Below, piece after piece: positions 26,910 to 36,304 of a stretch of DNA of 64,000 bases (positions are counted from its first letter, which is position 1; each line of letters begins with the position of its first letter). A program made the position numbers and the translations under genes. The notes under the pieces were generated by a model. That model was not told the DNA's origin. It saw only the letters and a list, made by a program, of their open reading frames with translations, and made no database searches. Source of the stretch: Flammeovirgaceae bacterium UBA6059 (GTDB taxonomy: Bacteria; Bacteroidota; Bacteroidia; Cytophagales; Cyclobacteriaceae); contig DIYH01000035.1 of assembly GCA_002435755.1 (NCBI GenBank), forward strand, positions 124,001-188,000, read 5' to 3'.

Positions 26910-28328
26910 TTATTGAGGAATTACTCTTGCTCGGTTGAGATGAGTGTCAAACTCAAATGTGTAGATGCCGTAGTGCTGTTCTCCAAAGAGAAAGTTGATA
27001 CCATCGTTAGGTACGGTAGCTTCAGGCTCTGCACCAATTTCCCCACCCTGATCAAATCTCCAGAAAGGTGACCATCCTTCCGGATTAGCGCCTAGAATGA
27101 ACCCATTATTCCCATCTCCTGCAAGATCATGATCGAAGAGCTCTACCGTAGCGGTAAACAGATAAGGATTATTACTATCTGCCACTAACTCCTTTCCGCT
27201 ACCAAACCACCAACATGCTTCTGATCCATCCTCATTACTTACACAAGTCGATGCATTGTTAACTCTAACGCCTGTTCCCATAAGTATGATCAAATCAAAC
27301 ACTTCGTCACTAGGAGTGTACATCTCCGTCGTGTAAGTGAAATTGACGAGATCTATTAATATCTTATGATATCCTATCTCTGTCAAAATGATTGGATTTA
27401 CAGTGTTATCATTACCCAAAACCAACTCGCCTTCATTCTCACCAGCACCGAATGAAAAAGGTGCAAATGATGACTTTTGAGGAATAAACCTTATTTCCGT
27501 ATTAGGTGCATTATTATAATATCGAGCTTCGAAGATGACGCCTGCGCTATCTTCTGAAATGAAACCATCGATAAGCATCGGAACACCAAAGACATCTGAG
27601 GTCAGTGCGTCATCGGTAGATACATCGGCAAGAAACATCTTTTCAAACCTCAAAGCTTCCTCTATCGTGACATTGATACTTGAAGTGGCGATGTTGCCCT
27701 GAACATCCTCGGCTGTTACACTCACCTCAAAGGGACCAGATAAAGAGAAATCCACCTCTTCACGGAAAGAGAAAGAGGTTGCCGATACCACAAATTCTTC
27801 ATTAAACCCTAGCCCAACTAAGGTGACCTTTGACAACTGTGTATTATCTTCTACAATAAAGCTAAGCTCAAACTCAGGTCCTGCGGCCGCTATGTACGTA
27901 CCGCCATCATTTGGTGATGCGAATGATATAGAAGGTGGAACTATATCCAATGTAAGCTCCACCTGTATTGAAGAGCTTCTGGTGTTACCTCCGGCGTTAG
28001 TGGCAACTATCTCAATTGAATGAGTGGTACCCTCAACTTCAGTTTCTGGCACTTTAAACGTATAGGCAAGCTCAAACTGGGTAATCCCATCTTCAAGGGA
28101 GATCACTTTAGCCAAGTCCCAGGCTTCATAGATCAATTCTACTTGTCTGATGCCCGCCGGGTCACTGATAAGCCCGGTCATTACCAAATTTTCGCCGGGT
28201 AAGCCGGTGATCATATCGTCAATCTGAAGATTTGGTTCAGAATCAACACTCACCTCATCTTCTCCACATGCAGCCAACATCAAAAGGGTAGCGAAAAGCA
28301 ACCAAATTTTTGTTTTGATACTAAACAT
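26910..28328 (-). CDS. SusE/SusF-like surface glycan-binding lipoprotein (copy 1), first gene of the PUL operon
   Basis: This 472-aa lipoprotein (LLMLAACGEDEV) has the same layout as the next gene: two Ig-like modules, then a SusE/SusF-like C-terminal half with FILGANPEGWSPFWRFDQGG and YGIYTFEFDTHLNRARVIPQ. Extra residues including Cys pairs (CVSNEDGSEACWW) near position 365-375 differ from the paralogue and may alter the binding face. It opens the PUL transcript: the intergenic region to the divergent AraC gene holds a TAACTTTG box (28457-28450 on the minus strand) matching the Bacteroidota -7 element, giving a leader of roughly 115 nt. Confidence 0.8.
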   Translation of the reverse strand: MFSIKTKIWLLFATLLMLAACGEDEVSVDSEPNLQIDDMITGLPGENLVMTGLISDPAGIRQVELIYEAWDLAKVISLEDGITQFELAYTFKVPETEVEGTTHSIEIVATNAGGNTRSSSIQVELTLDIVPPSISFASPNDGGTYIAAAGPEFELSFIVEDNTQLSKVTLVGLGFNEEFVVSATSFSFREEVDFSLSGPFEVSVTAEDVQGNIATSSINVTIEEALRFEKMFLADVSTDDALTSDVFGVPMLIDGFISEDSAGVIFEARYYNNAPNTEIRFIPQKSSFAPFSFGAGENEGELVLGNDNTVNPIILTEIGYHKILIDLVNFTYTTEMYTPSDEVFDLIILMGTGVRVNNASTCVSNEDGSEACWWFGSGKELVADSNNPYLFTATVELFDHDLAGDGNNGFILGANPEGWSPFWRFDQGGEIGAEPEATVPNDGINFLFGEQHYGIYTFEFDTHLNRARVIPQ

Positions 28329-28445
28329 AGATTATTCGTTTACCAATTGTACAATAGACGCTCAAACACATCTGTCCCCGTATTTATAAAAATCACTATT
28401 AATTGCTCAAAAAATGCTCCAAAATGAATTATATTCATCCTAAGC

Positions 28446-28520
28446 TTATCAAAGTTATGAATTTGATAATTTGATCCTATGGACATAATATCGTATAGTA
28501 TGGACAATTATCCAGTATGG
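28446..28520. promoter_or_regulatory. Divergent PUL/AraC control region: palindrome, -7 box and repeated TATGGACA boxes
   Basis: In the 227-nt space between the PUL operon and the AraC gene there is a perfect inverted repeat TTATCAAA (28446-28453) / TTTGATAA (28462-28469). It overlaps the minus-strand -7 box TAACTTTG (28457-28450). Upstream of that promoter, TATGGACA occurs at 28478-28485 and 28499-28506, exactly 21 bp or two helical turns apart, and a partial copy TATGG starts at 28516. Direct repeats at two-turn spacing are typical of AraC-family operators, so the adjacent regulator is the obvious binder. This is inferred from position and repetition only. Confidence 0.55.
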
Positions 28521-28555
28521 TAAATATCGGATCCTAGCAATTTTAGACCTCTTAC

Positions 28556-29449
28556 ATGATGGAAAACAGCAGATCTTTTTTAGAGAGTGGCTTCAAGGGG
28601 GAGCAGATGATTGTTGTCCCAAGGGGAGTAATAAAAAGGTTTGATCGACACGAACTTATCTCAAGTCTCTATCTCACTGATATTGGGTTTTTCCCAAATG
28701 CCAGAAATCATTTTAGAAACAGACCGAATGGATGCGGTGAGTATATTTTAATCTATTGTGTAGAAGGACGAGGGACTATCACTCAGAATGGGATTGATCA
28801 CGACATTCAGCCAAACACTTTTTTTATTATAGAAAAAGATGTGGCTCATAAATATGAATCTCATAGAACTGACCCATGGAGCATCTATTGGGTCCACTTT
28901 GTCGGTCACAAGTCGCTCTATCTATTCAAACAGTTCACGAAACAGAATCAAGGGGGCAGCATTTTTATTCCGTTTAGTCAAGACAGGATAGAAGAATTCG
29001 ACTTCATTATTAATCTACTTGAAAGAGGTAGCACTAATCAGCTATTCGAATACTCAAGTATGTTGCTGCATAAGCTCTTAGGCTCATTTATCTATTACTC
29101 CTTAAAATCGCCTAAGAATCCTGATTTAGCCAAAGAGGATTTGGTTAAGCGGATTACTGAGTATCTAAATGAGAAGTTATATGAGTCGCTGACCTTATCG
29201 GACGTAGAACGAGAATTTAACAAGTCTTCTTCTTCCCTCTTCACAATTTTCAAGGAGAAAACAGGGTATTCGATAATGCACTTTTTCAGTTTGATCAAGA
29301 TTCAAAAAGCTTGTGAACTCATGAATCTTACTGACCTTTCAATCAAAGAAATAAGTTACAGGCTTGATTATCGAGATCCATTATACTTTTCTCGGGTATT
29401 TAAAAAGTTCATGGGTATGTCACCAATGAGTTACAAAAAGAACAAATGA
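28556..29449 (+). CDS. AraC family transcriptional regulator of the PUL
   Basis: This 297-aa protein has an N-terminal AraC-type cupin sensor domain (about 20-165; YCVEGRGTITQNG, NTFFIIEKDVAHKYES, WSIYWVHFVG) and a C-terminal double helix-turn-helix (about 195-295; LTLSDVEREFNKSSSSLFTIFKEKTGYSIMHFF is the first HTH, ISYRLDYRDPLYFSRVFKKFMGMSPMSYKK the second). This architecture senses a small sugar and activates catabolic operons, unlike the hybrid two-component sensors that control many Bacteroidota PULs. It is transcribed away from the PUL and shares the intergenic region with it. The ATG at 28558 (inside the first codons) would also be possible. Confidence 0.9.
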   Translation: MMENSRSFLESGFKGEQMIVVPRGVIKRFDRHELISSLYLTDIGFFPNARNHFRNRPNGCGEYILIYCVEGRGTITQNGIDHDIQPNTFFIIEKDVAHKYESHRTDPWSIYWVHFVGHKSLYLFKQFTKQNQGGSIFIPFSQDRIEEFDFIINLLERGSTNQLFEYSSMLLHKLLGSFIYYSLKSPKNPDLAKEDLVKRITEYLNEKLYESLTLSDVEREFNKSSSSLFTIFKEKTGYSIMHFFSLIKIQKACELMNLTDLSIKEISYRLDYRDPLYFSRVFKKFMGMSPMSYKKNK

Positions 29450-30072
29450 GAGCGTGTCGACAATAGGGCAATCTTTCATCAGAAAGATGGAGAAGATTGG
29501 TTTTCTATAAACACTAAACCGAATCAAACCTGTTCGACTTATACCTTTAAATCCATTTTAATAGTTGATTAACTCATTTCTCAGCATGCTTTTGTCCTAA
29601 GATGTATGATGAACCAACATGCGCAATGCGTCTGCTTGTAGAATTCGTACAACTACCATGATCTGAGGCAAAAGCCTGAAGTTCTAAAGCTTCTAATATT
29701 CGATCAATAATCCTCTCGATATGAGCAGATCATTATCGATTATTTTGCTGTTTCGAAAGTTGTCTCTATCGGTTCACGGCCAGGCAATTTCTGATATGTA
29801 GAGCCGGGATAGTATAGAGACAACGCGGACACCATCTTCTGATCAGAGTGATTCTGAGTCTTTTACATTTTTTTGGGAAAGAGCTCAGGATGAGGGGTTT
29901 GAAGAAGAGTTGCAGACCTTTAACACTTGTACGATCAGATAGGCAATTGTCTATCAAACAATTACCCCTTCAAAAGCTCAAATAAGTAGAGTAGCTTACC
30001 ATCTAAGAGAGCTATAGGTGATTGCGATAGCAAATTAATAGGTTAGGACAGACAAGCTTCTCTCACAAATAA
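29450..30072. other. 623-bp region without a supportable gene
   Basis: Short open stretches occur (for example a plus-strand frame at about 29808-29940 containing FFWERAQDEGFEEELQTF, interrupted by TAG, and a minus-strand frame at about 29585-29735), but none has a recognisable domain, a good start or intact length. Given the interrupted genes immediately to the right, this is probably decayed coding sequence. I could not identify the ancestors. Confidence 0.5.
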
Positions 30073-30633
30073 ATGCACAAGAGCAGAATACAGACCTCAA
30101 TTGAGTTCACCAAAAACATATTCGAAACAGGTGCTTTGTCTCAGACAAGCCGTAAATGCGAAATTGAAATATGTTCCAAATTATCATGAGATAGCGACTT
30201 GACTATAGTAGAGTTTGGCTTGGGGCATGGCAACATAACTGAGGAGATTCTGAGAAGTATCTCTGATCACTCTACCTTATATTCTTTTGAAGTCAATAAG
30301 GATTTCTATGAATATGTCCATGAAAAGTTGGCAGACCAAAGATTAACTATAATCAACATAGCAGCGGAAACTTTCAGGCAGCATGTTCCAGAAAAAGTTG
30401 ACTATGTCATAAGTTCGATTCCATTTTCTTTTATGAGCAGGAAAAAGATTGAGGCCTTGCTAAGTGATGTTTATTCTTGTCTAAAGGACGAAGGATATTT
30501 CAGTCAGGTATTATACTCCAAACGCTACATCAAGAACTTTAGGTCAGTATTTGAAGAGAGTAAGCTTGTAAGACCTAATAGGTTTTCGTTAGAGCATATC
30601 TTCCATTGCGAGAAAATCGGTCACACCAAATAA
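30073..30633 (+). pseudogene. Phospholipid N-methyltransferase-like SAM methyltransferase with in-frame TGA
   Basis: The reading frame from ATG 30073 to TAA 30631-30633 has 186 sense positions apart from one TGA at 30187-30189 (codon 39). The part before the stop (FTKNIFETGALSQTSRKCEI) matches the N-terminal segment of bacterial phospholipid N-methyltransferase/rRNA-dimethylase-like proteins, normally xFLKNPxxxGAIxPSS. The part after it gives the SAM motif TIVEFGLGHGNITEEIL and the VISSIPFSFM motif. The same frame continues on both sides, so this is a single nonsense change, not a frameshift. Translation could restart at TTG 30199, but that would lack the N-terminal helix. Its stop overlaps the next gene's ATG (TAATG). 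It is called a pseudogene, with stop readthrough as the alternative. Confidence 0.75.
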
Positions 30634-32474
30634 TGCAAGGGACAAAAAAACCATATCTGTACATACTGTTCGTCTTTATTTAGCTTGCCGTTTCAACTGC
30701 GATAATAATTGGTTTTCAACGGTACTTTATGATTGACGATGCTGTAGTCAAGGGTCATATTTTGCTAGTTGCTTCCATACAAATCTGTGTGCTATTTCTA
30801 GGTTTAATGCTTCCCGATGTAAGCTTTTTTAGGTACAAGAAAATCTCTAGATATGTATTTGCTCTGATGTATGGGCTGATGGCTGTGATACTTTACTATG
30901 TCTATTCATTTTCGTTTTTATCGAAGCATTACAATTCAATAATACTACCATATCAGGGTGTACTTGGTTACGCAACTTATATACATGATACAGCGGACCT
31001 ATTTGAAATAAATATTGTCCTGATTTACTCACTTTTATATTTAGTGCCTTTGCTAATTCTTATATGCTTCATAAGATATACAAAGCACGTTTATGAGTCC
31101 TTTTTAGGTTTAAAAAGTAGGGTATTCAACATAGGTTTCAATCAGCCAGACTTTCTTACAAGATCGGTCGTCATCCTGGTGCTGGTTCTATTCGGCATGG
31201 GGGCTGGTGTCGTTTTGACAAGAAATTCATTCCTATCAGCAGTCTTAAGAAATAAGGAGGAACCTATAATCTCATTTTTATTCTCAGGAGGTGATCGTAG
31301 GCAGGGATTGTATTCAAATCCTGATCAAGGTTTCATTGAGAGACGAGCGTATCAAAAGTCTAGTGACTTTGATAAAAAAAATGTGATCCTGATAATAGTC
31401 GATGCGCTACGTTCTGATCATTTGAGTCTTTTCGGGTACGAGAGAAAAACATCGCCGTTCCTGGATAGCTTACACATGGCTGGTAATCTCAAAAAAATTG
31501 AATTATCACTCTCAACTGCCGCTTCATCCTTTGAGGCAATCAATAGTGTCTTAAGGTCAAAGATATGGGCTCACATCGGTTTCAATGATTTTTCTATCCA
31601 ACAGCTCTTAAAGAATCAGGGCTATAAGATCAACTTTATCTTAGCTGGTGACCATACAAATTTTTATGACCTAAAATCATACTATGGTATAGGGTCAGAT
31701 ATAGACTACTACATGGATGGTTTTGATGCCGAATACGATTATCACAAGACAGATGACAGAATAATCTTAGAAGAAATAAATAATATTCAGCAGTTTGATT
31801 CACAACCGAACTTATTCTATTTCCACTTGATGTCTGCCCACCATGCCGGAATAAGAGTGGAAAAGTTCAAGACTTTCGAACCCTCGAATCGAGAGATGGA
31901 AGTTGAGGTGTACACCAACTTTTATGATAATGGTATAATACAGGTCGATCAATATATAAAAACCATCTTTGAAAAACTGTCAGCAAAAGGCTATCTGGAC
32001 AATAGTATCATAATAGTTACCGCAGATCATGGAGAGGCATTGGGCGAAAGAGGAGAGTTTGGGCATGTGAAATCAATACATACCGATCAACTTTTAATTC
32101 CAATCCTTATTTGGGATTCTGACCCTATTGACCTGGTCAAAACGGAATATGCTACCTCTGTGGATATTGCTCCAACCATTATCGATAGATTAGGACTTCC
32201 TCTTCCGGACTCATGGGAAGGCAAGTCCTTAATCGGACATGACGTCAATAAATATTCATTTCATCAATTGGGAAATGATTATGCTGTAATCCATAAAGGT
32301 GATGGCTTCTTGATGAAGTACATTTTCAATAGAGCAACACAGGAAGAGCAATTATATGAACTGATATCAGACCTCTACGAAACCAGTAATTTGATTGACT
32401 CTATGGACGAGCAGTATATCTTAGAACTAAAAAGACAAATTGAGTTTTTCGGATTTGATCCCTTTCATCGGTAG
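30633..32474 (+). pseudogene. Sulfatase-like/LTA-synthase-type membrane enzyme with in-frame TAG in its first TM helix
   Basis: From ATG 30633 the frame is open to 32474 except for TAG at 30681-30683 (codon 17). Before the stop the sequence is MQGTKKPYLYILFVFI and after it LAVSTAIIIGFQRYF, which together make one transmembrane helix. Four more N-terminal helices follow, then an extracytoplasmic alkaline-phosphatase-superfamily domain with NVILIIVDALRSDHLSLFGY, STAASSFEAINS, TADHGEALGERGEFGH and a C-terminal LYELISDLYETSNLID. This resembles membrane phosphoglycerol or phosphoethanolamine transferases and LTA-synthase-type sulfatases. Restart at ATG 30729 would give a 581-aa protein lacking the first helix, so partial function is possible. 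It overlaps the preceding methyltransferase-like gene by one base. Confidence 0.72.
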
Positions 32475-32613
32475 TAAATAGTTGAACGCCTATAGAATGA
32501 ATCAAATCTTAGCTTAAAGTGTGAAAATAAGTGTATCAATTAATGTCTGATTTCGAGCATGATGCTAAACTGATATCCAGTTTTAACGAACTCGCCCCAG
32601 AAGGTCCTTCACT

Positions 32614-32986
32614 TTAACTTCGGAGACTGGCATCAATCATTGTTTGACTAATTAGTAATCCAGCATCATAACTAATGCCTATGTCACATTTGCTGCTTTG
32701 AACTATACCCCCATTTAGTTCCAATTTACCTGCTTCCTCTTCACACGTTTCAATACCACACATAACAACTGAAGCTCCTTCTGCTACAAAAGATTGACAT
32801 ATGACCAATTTATCTGTTAAGCGATTCATATTATCCTCTTTGATTAGCCTATAGTCTTCTATTTCTTCAAGTGTTTTCCCCTTGGTTTCCGGCATTATTC
32901 TTATCACCAGATAAATGGCTGGGATCATGCAAATGGCAAAAAACCACGAAACATAGATTAAAACTACCTTACTGGATATTATCCTT
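32614..32986 (-). pseudogene. Fused remnants of a sugar MFS porter and an SDR dehydrogenase
   Basis: The minus-strand frame first reads the last helix and tail of a sugar porter (from about 32986: VLIYVSWFFAICMIPAIYLV, IRIMPETKGKTLEEIED), then continues directly into MNRLTDKLVI, CQSFVAEGASVVMC and KCDIG, which is the start of a short-chain dehydrogenase. The porter has lost its first 11 helices. The SDR lacks about a dozen codons that should encode TGxxxGIG and decays after about 70 codons. Both families also occur in the PUL at 3.0 and 16.3 kb. The neighbouring 32475-32613 holds no gene. Confidence 0.75.
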
Positions 32987-33301
32987 TCTTATCTCTTCTA
33001 AGTATCTCGTATTCTTTCCGTGTTGTTTCCTTGAATTAGGAGTTTTGGTGTAGAGGCCAGTTAAGCCTTGTTTCTTGAGATAAACTATTGAGACAGGTTA
33101 TGAAGGAGGGTAATGAGATTTTGAAGGAGTTTTACAAAACCACCTTTAAAAGTCAACAATAATCACTGAAAAGGAATTCTGCTCTTACTACTGTACGTCT
33201 TCATTTGGATACTTCCACTCTTAGGTGATAAGCTATTCACAGGCTAAAACTGAAAAGCTGGTTCCTGCGTTTGTATAGTCATTTACAAACTCAAACCTTA
33301 A
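32987..33301. other. Gap without a supportable gene
   Basis: The minus strand continues with a short frame (about 22 codons, RKQHGKNTRYLEEIRKD) that could be the tail of another lost gene, and the plus strand has a 20-codon frame at about 33100. Neither can be identified. No promoter element was recognised for the GTG-initiated AraC gene that follows. Confidence 0.4.
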
Positions 33302-34114
33302 GTGATAAAAAGGAACTTAGTTCATCAAAACGATCTCCTTACCGTGGTTGTCTATGAATCTTCGGTGGACGAAGATGTCAAAGAAAACGATTACAACGAT
33401 CGACCCTGTTTATCATTTCCGGTGAGAGCTGGATTTGGATACCAAACTACAGGTTTTGACGGATTCATCGACAGCAATAGCTTCCTTCTGGAGAGTCAGT
33501 CCAATGAATTCTCCTATACAAAATACAAAGACCTTGGAAGCGACTTAACCGCTTGTTTTCAGTTTGCAGAACATCAGCCGTTTGTACAATCATTTTCGAG
33601 GTATCTTGCCGCTGAAGTTTTTCGCAGAACTCCAGGTTTAAGTTATATGATCCATCGTTTTATGAGAGAGCTTGGGAGCAACCGAATTACACTTGACTCA
33701 CTAATTGATGAAATGCTGCTTGAAGAGGTATTTGATGAAAGTCTTGAACATTTTAGCCCTGCTCCAGATAATCGTCATTGTCTTCCACGTATTGACGCTG
33801 CTAAGGAATATATGCACCGTCATTTTTCATCTGAGATAGGTATCGATGAAATTGCAAAAGCCAGCTGTATGAGCCGATTCCATTTTACCAGATCATTTAA
33901 GAAGCGAACAGGTATGCCTCCCTATCAATACCTGAAGCAGATACGCTTCTACAACGCTCGAGAAAACCTTAAAAAAGATGTTGATGTCACAGAGGTGGCG
34001 TTTAAGAATGGTTTTAACAGTCTTGAGCATTTTTCGTCTGCATTTAAAAAGGAGTATGATATCTCGCCACAGGCTTTCAGAGCTTCTTTTCGGAAAAGCT
34101 ACCCGTCAACCTGA
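33302..34114 (+). CDS. AraC family transcriptional regulator
   Basis: This 270-aa protein starts at GTG 33302, directly after an in-frame TAA, so no earlier start exists. The first 150 residues are a divergent sensor part (LSFPVRAGFGYQTTGF, SFLLESQSNEFSYTKY) without a recognisable cupin. The C-terminal 100 residues form the AraC double HTH (IGIDEIAKASCMSRFHFTRSFKKRTGMPPYQYLKQIRF and VTEVAFKNGFNSLEHFSSAFKKEYDISPQAF). The gene is convergent with the metallo-beta-lactamase-fold gene and their ends overlap by 16 bp. Its target is not evident; neither neighbour shares an obvious control region with it. Confidence 0.85.
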   Translation: MIKRNLVHQNDLLTVVVYESSVDEDVKENDYNDRPCLSFPVRAGFGYQTTGFDGFIDSNSFLLESQSNEFSYTKYKDLGSDLTACFQFAEHQPFVQSFSRYLAAEVFRRTPGLSYMIHRFMRELGSNRITLDSLIDEMLLEEVFDESLEHFSPAPDNRHCLPRIDAAKEYMHRHFSSEIGIDEIAKASCMSRFHFTRSFKKRTGMPPYQYLKQIRFYNARENLKKDVDVTEVAFKNGFNSLEHFSSAFKKEYDISPQAFRASFRKSYPST

Positions 34115-35568
34115 TCTTGCAGATAGTCATCCAGGGCTTGTCCCTCAAGTATTTGTCCGTGCGTCCCGGCTATTTTTCTTACTTCCCAACCATATTTTTT
34201 TATTCTTTCACGAAAAATCACTGATGGTTCGATAGATAAGGACCATTCCCCATACGTTATCATATCAGCTTGCCATACAAGCTTTTGTTGAGGAAAGTAG
34301 ATAGCCAACATATCGTTAACATGTGGGATAGGCCCAATATTGATTATGAGCGCTTGATTAAAGTCATCACTTATGGTAACAGGTTCATCGACAGTTAAAA
34401 ACTTAGGTTGCTTTGGGTTTCTGCCCTGTATGTCCGGCTCATGGTTCCATGGTGCATTAGCAATTCGTTTAAATAACTCTTGAGTAGCTGATGGTACAAC
34501 TAACGTTACACCTTGGGCAATGTACGCTCGGACACCTGCGATGTGATCAGAATGATGATGGCTCTGTACGAGGTAATTGATTGGTTTATCTGGAAACTTT
34601 TCCTTTATCATTCCGATAGCCTTGATAGAGGCGGCATTGGACACAGGTGCTTCACCAACAAGAATGTAGTCCTCGAATTCTGCAACAAGCACATTGTAAT
34701 CAAAAATGCCCCACTTGTCATCTCCTATGTTTTGGATTATGTGGATATTATCAGTCAGAGAAACCATTCTGGAAGAAGTATAATCACCAGCTAGATCGCG
34801 GAACGAGTTAAGATCCGGAAGTAAAATCGGATCATCTAAGTCACTAATTTCATATTCGTTAAGCAAAGTCCCCCAGGACTCATAAACACCTCCGGATTCG
34901 AACCTTGTTGGTAAGCGCAACGAACCAAACTCTTGGTAGTCATAGTATTTTTTTATCGTCATTCCATCACCATACGGGTGGTTGACCGTTTGAAGTTCGA
35001 TTTGCATTAACGCATAGGTCTCAGGGTCTAGAAAAAGTTTTAGCTGACGCTCTCCAATGACTTCAATCGTATGAGCCTTACTATCTCGAAAAGGTATGAT
35101 TCCCTCATAAACCAATTGGGTCGTGTCCTTCAAGGCACGTTGTAAGTACACATGCGGAAAATGTCTGTACTCCTCAAATTCCAATGAGTTGATCGCTCTT
35201 GCTGTTGAAGATATTGCATCATAAGCTGTATGCTTACCATGCTGTAACACATGAAAACCTCCAAAAATGAATCCATTGAACGGGTTGATGAATTGTGCGA
35301 TCTCTTTTCCATTAAGCCGATCTATTTCGAATCTGGTTTCGATCCGATACGAGTTGTAAGGGGGTTCCGGATGATACGATTGTCCCCTATTTTTACCTTC
35401 CGGAGTAATGATCCGAATTGATACTTGCAAGTCATTTGAACTAATGTCTCCTACGTATTGGGCGGATTTCCTGATCATCTCATCAGCAGTGAGTTGTTCA
35501 GTTCGAGTTCGACATCCTGAAAGGATGATAAGTGTTATTGCAAATAGCAGTAAGGATTCAGACTTCAT
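34099..35568 (-). CDS. Metallo-beta-lactamase-fold lipoprotein
   Basis: This 489-aa protein has a lipoprotein signal (LIILSGCRT, Cys19). Residues about 25-260 form a beta-rich N-terminal domain (GQSYHPEPPYNSYRIETR, INPFNGFIFGGFHVL) and about 265-489 an MBL fold with the metal motif SHHHSDHIAG (about residue 336-341), further ligands in the LVWQADMI region and a C-terminal AGTHGQI. The wording of the fold resembles hydrolases of the MBL superfamily acting outside the cytoplasm. No substrate can be named. It stands alone on the minus strand, convergent with an AraC gene. Confidence 0.82.
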   Translation of the reverse strand: MKSESLLLFAITLIILSGCRTRTEQLTADEMIRKSAQYVGDISSNDLQVSIRIITPEGKNRGQSYHPEPPYNSYRIETRFEIDRLNGKEIAQFINPFNGFIFGGFHVLQHGKHTAYDAISSTARAINSLEFEEYRHFPHVYLQRALKDTTQLVYEGIIPFRDSKAHTIEVIGERQLKLFLDPETYALMQIELQTVNHPYGDGMTIKKYYDYQEFGSLRLPTRFESGGVYESWGTLLNEYEISDLDDPILLPDLNSFRDLAGDYTSSRMVSLTDNIHIIQNIGDDKWGIFDYNVLVAEFEDYILVGEAPVSNAASIKAIGMIKEKFPDKPINYLVQSHHHSDHIAGVRAYIAQGVTLVVPSATQELFKRIANAPWNHEPDIQGRNPKQPKFLTVDEPVTISDDFNQALIINIGPIPHVNDMLAIYFPQQKLVWQADMITYGEWSLSIEPSVIFRERIKKYGWEVRKIAGTHGQILEGQALDDYLQDQVDG

Positions 35569-36067
35569 ATAGATGGCGTTTGATTCATATCAAATCAACA
35601 TCATCAGAAGGAGTCGGATTTAAGAATTTGTGCTTTTCTCGTTTACACGAAAGCAACACACTGAGATACTATAAAGATTATTCGATATTCTCCGCGGCGA
35701 TCTGGACCCAATTCAAACAAGCTCTTCTTAATACACAGTGTTTTAATCCCCAGAGTCACACGTCTTCAATGCTCACCTTTAATGCACATAGATATGGTTC
35801 CTAGCGACTTGCTCATTTACTCATGACCTTAGCTGAGTCAATGACAAGAGGACTCCATGGTCTTGGCTGTGATCGTAGGAGATTGACGATTTATTGAAGA
35901 AGGCATCCTACGTGAACAATAGAGATTGATTTTTAATCAAACAAACCAGTTAAGCAGAATGTAGGATGTTGGAGATGAAACCAGTCACAAAGGTGTATAG
36001 AGGTTAACTGACTTACAGGTTCACCTAGACCTTTGGCCATCTGAGCATGGCGCAGGATATTATAAAC
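35569..36067. other. About 500 bp without a supportable gene
   Basis: There are only short open frames with no recognisable motif on either strand. It lies between the MBL lipoprotein start and an AraC remnant, and is probably decayed sequence plus the MBL promoter region. I did not find a convincing TAnnTTTG box for the MBL gene. Confidence 0.4.
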
Positions 36068-36223
36068 CTACAAGCTCTCGCTATATGATTGGGCCAGGTG
36101 TTCTTTGATCTTGCGAATATGGAGATCAATGCTATCATCAGCCGATGAATTCGTATAAATAAACTGTTCTAAAAGATCGATAAGTTGATTGATCATGATT
36201 TCTTCTTTGGAGGTGATTTGACC
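36068..36223 (-). pseudogene. Truncated AraC-type regulator fragment
   Basis: A minus-strand frame (start possibly ATG 36196) encodes MINQLIDLLEQFIYTN, then IDLHIRKIKEHLAQSYSESL and a TAG at 36070-36068. The pattern of an acidic linker followed by IRKxKEHLxxxYxESL is what immediately precedes the first HTH helix of AraC-family proteins; here the frame stops exactly there and the DNA-binding domain is absent. I read it as the remnant of a third AraC gene. At about 43 codons the match is suggestive, not proof. Confidence 0.45.
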
Positions 36224-36304
36224 TTATTACGATCTGGCTCCCGGACTACCCAACCCTAGTCGATATGGTTTTAGCGTTGGATAGGTATTGTCCAAATGGT
36301 CTAT

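Noticed and set aside
29766..29957. Minus-strand 63-codon frame
   Set aside because: No motif, poor start context, and located in a region with other broken frames.
35532..35804. Plus-strand 90-codon frame upstream of the MBL gene
   Set aside because: It begins antisense to the MBL signal peptide and contains no recognisable motif.
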